64,000 nucleotides of DNA, from positions 47,625,327 to 47,689,326 of the forward strand of contig CM049308.1 of assembly GCA_026874595.1 (NCBI GenBank), read 5' to 3'. Origin of the DNA: Sipunculus nudus (taxonomy: Eukaryota; Annelida; Sipuncula; Golfingiida; Sipunculidae). The notes below the pieces were generated by a model that had not been told where the DNA came from, ran no database searches, and worked only from the letters and a program-made list of their open reading frames with translations. A program made the translations under genes and the position numbers. The number at the start of each line of letters is the position of its first letter. Position 1 is the first letter of the stretch. Shown one piece after another: positions 55,765 to 64,000 of this stretch.

Positions 55765-57236
55765 TAACTGCCAATGGCTAATGGTCACTGACTAGCTCTC
55801 CCGCGTTACTTAAAATTGCACAATTGAGTACTCTATCTTTAACATATTTCGGCATTAAGACGTGATCAATATACGATTTTACGCGACCCTTCTCGTAAGT
55901 ATATTCGTACCTTGATTGAAGGAGAAGTTGGTCATGTATAAGTCATTATCAATCATGAATTCATAAAGAACCGCGCTGTGTACATTGAAAGGTTTTTGTT
56001 TATACCAGTTTATGGACAGATTCCCTCTCTGGGGTATGGAGGCATTTAAGTCTCCCAACAACACAAAAGGCGCTCCCTCGGTGTGGGTGTTGATTAAAAC
56101 CTTTACTATCTCCAGTGTCTCTCTATATAGATCTATTTGATCATATTTTCCATTATAAAAAGGCATATAGACTCCTATACAAGTATAAGAACCAGTCTTT
56201 GTTTACTGAAAAGCTGGATTGCACACACTCTGTCACAGTCTACAGAAAGCACTTTAAACTCTACATCTGGAATATGTTTACAGATAAATCCAGTACCACC
56301 ATAGTTTCTGCCAATGTGTACTACCTCTGGGTCCATGCTAGTTTTCAAATAACACCATTTATTTTCCCTTTCAAAGGTCTGACATAATTTGTCATGCTTC
56401 GGCTTGTGTCAACCAGTGTTCGCATATAAAATTAATATCATATTCACAACTCATGTGTGATACTTGAGCACTTGAACCTTTAAAACCACAGCAATATATC
56501 TAACTGCCAATGGGTAATGGTCACTGACTAGCTCTCCCGCGTTACTTAAAATTGCACAATCGAGTACTCTATCTTTAACATATTTCGGCATTAAGACGTG
56601 ATCAATATACGATTTTACGCGACCCTTCTCGTAAGTATATTCGTACCTTGATTGAAGGAGAAGTTGGTCATGTATAAGTCATTATCAGTCATGAATTCAT
56701 AAAGAACCGCGCTGTGTACATTGAAAGGTTTTTGTTTATACCAGTTTATGGACAGATTCCCTCTCTGGGGTATGGAGGCATTAAAGTCTCCCAACAACAC
56801 AAAAGGCGCACCCTCGGTGTGGGTGTTGATTAAAACCTGTACTATCTCCAGTGTCTCTCTATATAGATCTATTTGATCATATTTTCCATTATAAAAAGGC
56901 ATATAGACTCCTATACAAGTATAAGAACCAGTCTTTGTTTACTGAAAAGCTGGATTGCACACACTCTGTCACAGTCTACAGAAAGCACTTTAAACTCTAC
57001 ATCTGGAATATGTTTACAGATAAATCCAGTACCACCATAGTTTCTGCCAATGTGTACTACCATTGGGTCCATGCTAGTTTTCAAATAACACCATTTATTT
57101 TCCCTTTCAAAGGTCTGACTAACTTGTCATACTTCGGCTTGTGTCAACCAGTGTTCGCATATAAAATTAATATCATATTCACAACTCATGTCTGATACAT
57201 GAGCACTTGAACCTTTAAAACCACAGCAATTAAAAC
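55765..57236 (-). pseudogene. LINE ORF2 endonuclease, duplicated in tandem (2 x about 736 bp)
   Basis: Each copy encodes part of an exonuclease-endonuclease-phosphatase (APE-like) domain on the minus strand. It includes MPFYNGKYDQIDLYRETLEI and the catalytic-type FVLLGDLNASIP (in the second copy FVLLGDFNASIP), and further upstream CEHWLTQAE and YGGTGFICK blocks. Open parts are 55879-56166 and 56615-56902. The copies are about 736 bp apart and differ at only a few positions (GACATAATTTGTC against GACTAACTTGTC, ACTTGAGCAC against ACATGAGCAC). The duplication interrupts the order endonuclease to RT and is a recent, post-insertion event. Confidence 0.85.
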
Positions 57237-57338
57237 TTGTACATGTTATTTCAGTATATGTCATAAAATACAGTAAAATATTCTAATCACTCGATGGAAA
57301 AATCCTTTTCAAAGTCCTGAAATACATGACGAAAAGAG

Positions 57339-58591
57339 TCAGTGCCTAAAATCTATAACCACGGTCACAGTGGTCATAATCATCATAATTGTCATTTGAT
57401 TGAGTACGTCCAGAATACTTGCTGCTTCTATCAGTCCTGCTGCGCCACCTGGTGGAGGAATAGCGGTTGCTGTGTACCCACTGATTTGCTCGGTCAGACT
57501 CACCAAATCCATAGCGAGCCCTAGGAGTGTGGTCATTGTAAAATATGTTTCTGCTCTTTCAGGAATATTTCTCTTGTTAAAAGTCCATTCTATCATTCGG
57601 GAATTATTTTGCGGCATCTCTCTGTTTGGGCCCTGACTGAGCGTGCCCCTTTGCGTCCATTTGCGACCAGGATTTGGCTGATTTTTAGTTGTTCCGGCTC
57701 TTCTCTGTTGCTTTGAGGAAGGCCTGAACTCCCTAACAACTACACCTTGAGGCCACCTTTCAGGTGCAAATGCCTTCTGCATGGATGCACTTCTGTACAA
57801 AGACAGACAGAATGAGACTTTGCATTCAGGATTTCTAGCTTTTAGAGCTATAACATCTGCTATATCAGAGACTGAAACGGCTTTTAGGTGATCTTGAATC
57901 ATTTCATCCATCGTCCCAGGACTAAGCCTCCCCACATATACAAGATATGTGCGCTGTGCGGATGGAGCTGCTTTGATGCAAAAGTTGTCCTGTGACCTCC
58001 CTTAAATAGAAACTCTGCTACTGGCAGCTGTTATCTCAAAGTTACCTCTTTTTATTTCTTGACATTCTCTTTCCGTGTGACGAAAATCATCTGTATTTTG
58101 GGAATTGTCAGATTGGTCAATGTAGTTCGTCATCCTGAGATCAGTATATTGATCTACGTCATTGATTTGTAGGGTAATGGGTTGGCTGTGCACCTCTTGA
58201 TCATCAGAGGGCGTCACGGTCAGTGTGCAGATTTCCTTGTTAGCACTTAATCTTTCTATAGGCACTTCAGTGTTTCTTGCCTCCAGCTCTGATATTCGCT
58301 CCCCTTGCAGTTTAACAGTTTCTTTGCCTGCTCTTGTAAACTGGTACACATATCTACCATCGTCTGTAACAGTGAAGGATCATTTTCATCCTCTTCTGAT
58401 ACCGACAGATGCATTGCATTGAGGTCTACCTTCGGTTTGATGCACTTAGCAAGGCGCCTGTCTGGCAGTTTATTCAAGGCTGAGAATGCAAAAACATAAA
58501 TGTCTTGAGCTAAACAATCTTTCTTCCTTCGAGCATAGAGTTCCCTTCCTGCATATGCAGGAATTTTATGTACCAATTCCAAGTAGGCCAT
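57339..58591 (-). pseudogene. LINE ORF1-like gene, broken
   Basis: Proposed start Met at 58591 (MAYLELVHKIPAYAGRELYA), although the frame is open further upstream. Residues of the first part end near 58256. A second frame (58349-58002) contains a coiled-coil-like stretch (KLQGERISELEARNTEVPIE). The third part (57935-57339) has GRLSPGTMDEMIQDHLK, CKVSFCLSLY and APERWPQGVVVREFRPS, a pattern seen at the C-terminal end of ORF1 proteins in animal two-ORF LINEs, followed by a Gln/Pro/Asn-rich tail. Two frame changes separate the parts. Nucleic-acid binding is the family role; here it is inferred from position and pattern. Confidence 0.6.
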
Positions 58592-58619
58592 TTCCCATAA
58601 TTGTAGCGGTTTGAGGGGA

Positions 58620-58934
58620 GGGTCACTAGACGGAGGCCAGTAATTGCTGTGACACCAGGTCGACATTGGGCGAGATGGTAGCGGGCCCCTGATTGGCCAG
58701 GAACAGAAGGTAGCCGGGCCTTGATTGGCCGGTGCGCGAGGTTGAAGAAGAATGGAGAGAGCTGGATGAGGGAGGCCGATTTGATTGAGGAGAACGACAA
58801 TTACAGGGAAGAGAGACTGATTTCTAGGGGTCGCCATTTGCAATTCGAGGAATTCGGGGTCCTACTAAGATTAAATACGGGCATGTACCCCCGGGGCTGG
58901 GTAGTCAAACCAAATAAGCCAAAATACGGTAAAT
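58620..58934 (+). promoter_or_regulatory. Candidate 5' LTR of the Gypsy element
   Basis: GC-richer stretch directly upstream of the primer-binding site. It has two GATTGGCC (CCAAT-box) cores 32 bp apart (58691-58698 and 58723-58730). The LTR's outer end cannot be placed because the 3' LTR is outside the window. It lies head-to-head with the 5' end of the minus-strand LINE. Confidence 0.35.
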
Positions 58935-58952
58935 TGGCGTCCCAACGTGTGG
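58935..58952 (+). other. Primer-binding site, tRNA-Lys type
   Basis: TGGCGTCCCAACGTGTGG resembles the complement of the tRNA-Lys (CUU) 3' end (TGGCGCCCAACGTGGGG), with one extra T and one substitution. Its position, upstream of gag and just after a promoter-like region, fits reverse-transcription priming. Confidence 0.5.
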
Positions 58953-59439
58953 CTGTAAGTAAAGGAAATCTTAGCTGGGACCTGAATTCAGGCCGAGGAG
59001 TAAAGGACAGGACAGTGGAACTAGGTGTCGTGACGTCATAGTCTGGCACAGTAACCCAGAGAATATTAATTGGAGAGACTCCCAATTGATGTAATAAAAG
59101 TGTAACTGTCAGATTAAAAAGCCCAGTGTATAGTTATATGAATAATACTGGTGTGCCTAGTGATAGAGCTCAGTCTGAGTCGAAATTGGTGCTTTAAATT
59201 GAAGTGGTAACACAGAAAATTACCTGTAAAATAATAGAGCGTTAGTGGACTCTGCAGTTACACTGTTACATAAATGTGCTGCTGAAAACGTATAAATCCC
59301 TTGTATAAGTCGCATTTTGTTTTGGTACTGTAAAAATTTGTATATAAGCCTCACTATATACAATACCGTAGTACCTCTGGTAGGGGCCGCACTTTGTGTA
59401 TCAGACCAGAAGAGGTAGTTAGTTAAACCGACAAAGGTA
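58953..59439 (+). other. Gypsy leader region
   Basis: Non-coding sequence between the primer-binding site and the first gag-like frame. Nothing else is recognised. Confidence 0.4.
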
Positions 59440-60300
59440 ATGACGAACCCAGGTAAACAGTGGTCGGGTTGGGTGACCCCTGGTGGGTATGGGGAGCATT
59501 ACCCCCTTCTGGGACCGGTAGATCAGACAGGATCCGAGACGTGGAGCTCGACCAATCCATTTTTGGTGGACGTGCAGTCGACTGGAGAGGGGGTGGGCTC
59601 ACTCCCTTGGGCAATGGGACCACCTAGGCGGCCGTCACTGCCAGAGGCAAGAGCGGGGCATGCGAGCTCCATGCCGCCGATACCAATGATGCCGTTGTTG
59701 CCAGATTTGACTTGTGGGAGACGCCCAAGTAAGAAACAGAAAGAGCCGGACAAGTTTGATGGTGAACGGGTAGAATGGGCAGATTTTGAGGTCCACTTTG
59801 AAACCATCGCCGAGTCAATGGCTGAACAAAGCAGAGAAAGCTTTACAGCTGGCAACATGTTTAAGGGGAAGGGCCCAAAGGATGCTTAGTGAGGTCTCGA
59901 CTGAAAAAAACGCAGTGATTATGAGTCCCTTAGGAACACCTTAGCCAAAAGATTAGGTCCAACATGTAGAGGGAGTGCGTTTAGGGCAATGTTCCGCAAA
60001 GGAAAAGAGGCGCAAAAGAGACCCTAATGGAAAATGGGAGCGAGATTTCCCGTTTAGCGCAAAGGGCGTACCCGGGTTTTGACAGTGAGGCTATAGACCT
60101 TATAGCCAGTTCATCAGAGGGCTGGCCAGAGGGCTGGGAGACATTGAGATGGAGAGGCACATTAAACCTCAGCTGTCTATCCAGTCTGGAAGAAGCAGTT
60201 AGCCTGGCTACTCAGTATGAGTCGAATGCAGGTAGCCGTTCCAGGCAGTGTAAGTATAGATGGGATAGGAGATGGGGAGAGTTTCACTCGTAAAAAGACC
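59440..60300 (+). pseudogene. Gypsy gag-like region
   Basis: The first frame (59440-59889) is Pro/Gly-rich and then enters KEPDKFDGERVEWADFEVHF, a motif at the start of the Gypsy capsid region. It stops at 59887. After a break the capsid C-terminal part continues at about 60027-60290 (SRLAQRAYPGFDSEAIDLIA, then CLSSLEEAVSLATQYES). Structural protein of the intracellular particle in functional relatives. Confidence 0.75.
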
Positions 60301-60327
60301 GATTCCGGACGCTGATCGGCGCCACAG

Positions 60328-60369
60328 TGTTTTGAATGTGGCAAGCCGGGCCATTTCTGGAGAAACTGT
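60328..60369 (+). pseudogene. Gypsy nucleocapsid zinc knuckle
   Basis: Encodes CFECGKPGHFWRNC, a canonical C-x2-C-x4-H-x4-C knuckle, in frame with the protease segment that follows. Confidence 0.9.
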
Positions 60370-60459
60370 CCCACAGGACAGAAGAAATCACCAGATGAAG
60401 CCAGGACGAATAAGAATGCACAGAGGGCCATCAGTAGAGAGGGCGGATGGCTAATAGAG

Positions 60460-60798
60460 GGTTTCATACAGAATAGAGAGATCGACCTCTTGGTTGATAG
60501 TGGTTCCGATATGTCCTTGTTGGACTACTCATTCTTCCGGAAGCTTCCAAATAGCATCAGGCGTAAGCTGAGGGATTCTGATTATGACATCAGCACTGCC
60601 TCAGGGGACCCGATGGATGTCCAGGGAGAGATTGATTTGAAGCTTCAGTTAGGTAACCGAGTTTGGGACCATACTTTTGTGGTTTCAAAGTTAGGCTACC
60701 CTAAAAGGGATTCTGGGAACTGATTTTATGCGGGATGAGGGTTGCCTGATTGACATGAAATTAGGAATCCTGCACACTGAACAAGAGCGGTATCTGTA
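60460..60798 (+). pseudogene. Gypsy aspartic protease
   Basis: IDLLVDSGSDMSLLD (about 60484-60528) carries the catalytic DSG (Asp at 60496). The frame continues to about 60700, where a frame change moves the conserved ILGTDFM motif (about 60711-60731) to another frame. A TAG follows at about 60798. Processes Gag-Pol in functional relatives. Confidence 0.8.
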
Positions 60799-60883
60799 GT
60801 GTGCCGAGGCAAGCAATGGCTGTCGACGTGTTAGGCTAAGTGAGCCTCTAGAGGTACCACAACAGCATGAGGTCAGGACGCCG

Positions 60884-62011
60884 GTGCTGCTAGATGGAAT
60901 TAAAGCGGGGAACAGCCGACCAGGGGTGGGCTTGGTACAACCGTTGACATCACTGGTGGAGGAAACGGGGCTTTTTATGGGGACAGCCTTGGTTAATACC
61001 ACCAAGTCAAGGGTACCTGTCACCCTCATGAACTTAGACGAAGAGACTAAGCACCTACCGGCGGGACCCACGGTAGGGCTGGTGGAAGAAGTCAATAGAG
61101 TTCCTGAAGCGGTTAAGTTAGTGGTGCGGGACTCCCCTGAAACACTGGTACCAGAACATCTTGAACCTATGTTAGAGGCGATCTCTGATAAATTGAGTCC
61201 TGACCAAAAGAAACAGATCAGGCAATTAGTAGCGGAGTACAGTGATGTGTTTGCAGCACCAGATGGGGCACTGGGACTAACTGACCTAGTGGAACACCAC
61301 ATTGATACGCAGGGCAACCCTCCAGTGAAACAACAACCAAGGAGGTTACCTCTGGCTCGGCGAGAGATAGCCAGCTAGGAAATTGACAAAATGCTAAAGA
61401 AAGGCTTTATTGAGCCTAGTGATAGCCCATGGGTGAGCCCCATCGTGCTGGTGACAAAGCGGGATGGGTCCTCCAGGTTTTGTGTGGATTATAGGCGGTT
61501 GAACGAGGTGACTCGTAAGGATGCATATCCCCTGCCACGTGCGGATGAAACCATCAATACACTGTCTGGTGCTCAGTGGTTTAGCACCCTGGATCTCGCT
61601 AGTGGCTACTGGCAAGTACGAGTAGCTGACCGGGCAAAAATGGTGTTCACAACCAGGAAGGGACTTTTCCAGTGGCGGGTTATGCCCTTCAGGCTCAGCA
61701 ATGCCCTGGCAACCTTCTCCCGGCTTATGGAATTGGTACTCCGAGGACTGCACTGGGAAAGATGTCTAGTGTTCCTGGACGATATAGTTGTATTAGGAGG
61801 GGACTTTGATCAGGCTTTGGTGAACTTGGGTATGGTGTTCAACCGACTGAGGTCAGCTAAGTTGAGGTTGAAACCCAAGAAATGTGCACTGTTTCAAACG
61901 AATGTAAAGTTCTTAGGGCATGTTGTGTTTCGGGGAAGGGAGTCCAGTGTGACCCCAACAAAATTCAGTGTGTTCAAGAGTGGAAGACTCCGGAGTGTCT
62001 TTCTGAACTGA
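60884..62011 (+). pseudogene. Gypsy reverse transcriptase
   Basis: The linker and RT entry are in 60884-61378 (ending in a TAG at 61376). After the stop, 61391-62011 contains FIEPSDSPWVSPIVLVTKRD, FCVDYRRLNEVT, FSTLDLASGYWQV (first catalytic Asp), a FQWRVMPFRLSNA block and the catalytic FLDDIVV (FLDD at 61772-61783). A frame change at about 61930 shifts the thumb (RSFLGFASYYRRFIPGYS) to the 61882-62892 frame. Palm residues are intact; the gene is not. Confidence 0.9.
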
Positions 62012-62892
62012 GGAGCTTCCTTGGGTTTGCCTCGTACTATCGGAGGTTTATACCTGGGTATTCGCACATAGCTGCCCCACTGACAGCCTTGACTATGAAG
62101 GACACCAGGTTTGAGTGGGGGGATGACTATGAGGAAGCCTTCCAACAGCTGCGACAGATGTTAACGACCGCACCTGTGTTGGCATACCCTCGCCCAGAGG
62201 GTCTGTTGATCTTGGACACGGACGCTAGTGGGGTGAGCATTGGGAGTTGCCTCTCCCAGATACAGAATGAACAAGAGCGGGTTGTGGCTTACACTAGCAA
62301 AAGCCTCAGTAGTGCCCAGAGGAAATATTGCACCACCAAATGGTTGGCCGTGGTGACCTTTGTCAAGCATTTCCGTATATACTTATGGGGAAGGCCGTTC
62401 GTAATCCATATAGATCAAGCTTCTCTGACATGGTTGCTGAGCTTCAAGGAACCAGAGGGCATGATAGCTAGGTTGATTTCCATGCTAGATACTTACAATT
62501 TCACCATTCGCAATCGCCCTGGGGTTAAACATGGGAATGCCGATGGACTCACTCGACAGCAGTGCACTCAGTGCAAGCGGCATGATTGCTGTATGACCTC
62601 CCTGGGGTCCCGGAAAGCAGAAACGGTAACCCAAGCTAATACCGAGCAGGCTGCTCAGTCCAACTGGCTAGACAGCTGGAGTGTTGGTCAGCTGTGTCAA
62701 CTCCAGGTGGAAGATCCAGATATTGCCAAGGTTATGCGCTGGCTAATGTCTGGCCGAGAAAGACCAAATTGGCATGAAATATCCCATGAGGGAAAGGACA
62801 TTAAGGCTTTGTGGAGCCAATGGAGTATCCTAGAAATTCGCAATGGAAGTTTGTTTAGGAGGCCAAGTCCAGGACAATCTATCAGTTGGTAG
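62010..62892 (+). pseudogene. Gypsy RT thumb and RNase H
   Basis: After the thumb, RNase H starts near ILDTDASGVSIGSCLSQ (about 62212-62262, first catalytic Asp). The block YTSKSLSSAQRKYCTTKWLA lacks the Glu that the family has in its T-x-x-E-L-L-A motif; it is one residue shorter, with Lys-Trp there. The distal Asp is kept in KHGNADGLTR (about 62527-62556). The region between 62560 and 62886 is the linker to integrase and ends in a TAG at about 62890. Confidence 0.85.
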
Positions 62893-63753
62893 CTCCCCCT
62901 GGGATCCGGAAAGAAATAATGACACAGCTGCATAATCACAAACCTGATGGGCATCTTTGGGTCTCCAAGACGCGTCATAACATCAGACAGCGGTTTTATT
63001 GGCCTGGGCTGCGAGGAGATGTCGAACGGTGGTGCAAGTGGTGCAGGGACTGTGGGGCACAGAAACCCAGACAAAAGAGCAATAAGGCACCACTCAGACA
63101 TGAGGTGGCAGGCTTGCCCCTGGAGAGAATTGCGTTAGACATCATGGGACCTCTGTCAAAATCTCAGTCCGGGAACCAATATATTTTGGTGATAGGCGAC
63201 TACTTCACCAAATGGACTGAGGCCTATGCCCTACCCGACCACACCGCCCAGACTGTTGCTAGGGTTGTGGTGAACAAGTGGATTTGTTGGCTGGGGGTGC
63301 CTCGGGTCATCCATACGGATCAAGGGAGACTTTGGGAGTAATCTCGTAAAAGAGATGTGTTGAATGTTAGACATTCAAAAGACAAAAACAACGCCCTATC
63401 ATCTGCAGTCTGATGGGATGATAGAGAGATTTAATCGGACGGTAGCGCAGATGCTCGCAGCCTTCGTGAGAGAGAACAAGCGCGAATGGGATGAGTACCT
63501 CTCGTACCTGACGTTGGCTTATCGAAGCACCATGCACGAGAGCACTGGCGTGACGCCAAACCTAATGATGTTTGGAAGGGTGGTTACTCTTCCTGTCGAC
63601 ATCATGGCGGGGTGTTCCCCTTGTGAAGGAGAGGTGCCCAAGTGTCCAGTGGTATGCACCAAGTGGTTACGTGAGGCCCTGACTACGGCATTTGCTAATG
63701 CTAGGAGGCACCTGACACAGGCTGCGAACCGACAGAAACGACGGTATGACTGA
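62886..63753 (+). pseudogene. Gypsy integrase
   Basis: The zinc-binding domain has GHLWVSKTRHNIRQRFYWPG and WCKWCRDC (about 62950-63059); the usual GHLG is GHLW. The catalytic core has ALDIMGPLSKSQSGNQYILV (first Asp, about 63139) and VIHTDQGR (second Asp, about 63319). A frame change near 63335 shifts the rest to 63364-63753, which carries the catalytic Glu in MIERFNRTVAQML and the LAYRSTMHESTGVTPNLMMFGR block. A TGA lies at 63751; C-terminal sequence continues degraded to the window edge. Confidence 0.9.
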
Positions 63754-64000
63754 CAGGCTAACAAACGTGGGTTTGCTGATGGTGATTGGTGTGTACTGGT
63801 TCTATCCGCCTGTTGCACATGACAAGTTTGGTTCTGGGTGGTTTGGACCTTATTTGGTAGTTCAGCGGGTAACTGACTTGTTATACAAGATTCAATTGTC
63901 GGCTCACTCTTAGCCGAAAGTGGTACACGTGGACCAGTTGAGACCATATCCAGTGGGAAATTGTGGGGACGACCCTGTAGATTGGCGTATTCAAACTCTC

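Larger units (their letters stand above)
53505..58620 (-). mobile_element. Degraded two-ORF LINE (non-LTR retrotransposon)
   Basis: Minus-strand element in the order ORF1-like (about 58591-57339), AP-type endonuclease (about 57236-55765, present twice), then reverse transcriptase (about 55540-53636). The 3' end lies near 53505, against the satellite. Frames are broken in every part, so it is inactive. Having ORF1, an APE-type endonuclease and RT without a visible RNase H rules out R2-type elements. The exact clade (CR1-, Nimb- or Tx1-like) cannot be settled by eye. The 5' end faces the promoter side of the Gypsy element on the other strand. Confidence 0.85.
58620..64000 (+). mobile_element. 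Ty3/Gypsy LTR retrotransposon, degraded, right end outside the window
   Basis: Order on the plus strand: candidate LTR/promoter region, primer-binding site (58935), leader, gag (59440), CCHC zinc knuckle (60328), protease (about 60490), RT (61379), RNase H (about 62190), integrase (62886-63750). RT-RNase H before integrase is the Gypsy order. Stops or frame changes at about 59887, 60700, 60798, 61376, 61930, 62890, 63335 and 63751 make it inactive. It is an old genomic copy and is described only as such. Confidence 0.9.

Noticed and set aside
58721-59041. 106-codon plus-strand frame across the Gypsy LTR and primer-binding site
   Set aside because: It runs through non-coding control sequence and has no domain.

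Overview
The window is eukaryotic and repeat-dominated: AT-rich, with introns (GT...AG junctions), several classes of retrotransposon and DNA transposon, and long satellite arrays. Recurring short termini (a 31-bp palindrome related to TAGCTCAGCTGACTTATAG..., and CAAGGGACCCATGGGTCAC), a hairpin-ended element with 180-bp internal repeats, and the transposon mix fit a lophotrochozoan, most likely a bivalve mollusc. That is inference from repeat style; no species marker gene is present.

Layout. 1-5446: dispersed repeats and LINE and BEL/Pao relics. 5447-12353: a 6.9-kb element with about 800-bp inverted terminal repeats and an 8-bp target duplication; its arms and an internal copy of dispersed repeat R1 are recognisable, but no transposase is. 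13684-16934: a Mutator-like transposon with a largely intact DDE transposase on the minus strand. 17600-33060: mostly tandem and dispersed repeats, including a 145-bp satellite broken by a 790-bp insertion and a 155-bp satellite. 33073-49525: three exons of the only recognisable host gene, a TRMT61B-like (mitochondrial tRNA m1A58 methyltransferase) gene on the plus strand; splice phases agree and give 427 codons. Its introns hold a 5.8-kb 60-bp satellite, a small relative of the 6.9-kb element, an inverted R1 copy, a 5S-like relic and a hairpin-ended 180-bp-repeat element. 50029-53480: a 3.4-kb array of roughly 75 units downstream of exon 3. 53505-58620: a degraded minus-strand LINE with a tandemly duplicated endonuclease segment. 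58620-64000: a degraded plus-strand Ty3/Gypsy element running off the window.

The most unusual feature is the host gene. Three different minisatellites touch or overlap its coding parts: a 45-bp repeat inside exon 1, a 60-bp intron-1 array whose last units are recognisably related to exon 2, and an intron-3 array in which each typical unit carries a splice-acceptor-like TTATATTCCAG followed by a sequence that, in the phase left by exon 3, reads VYLDV, the expected methyltransferase motif after exon 3's YDL. Exon 4 and beyond are not otherwise visible, so the gene is either interrupted or continues past the window.
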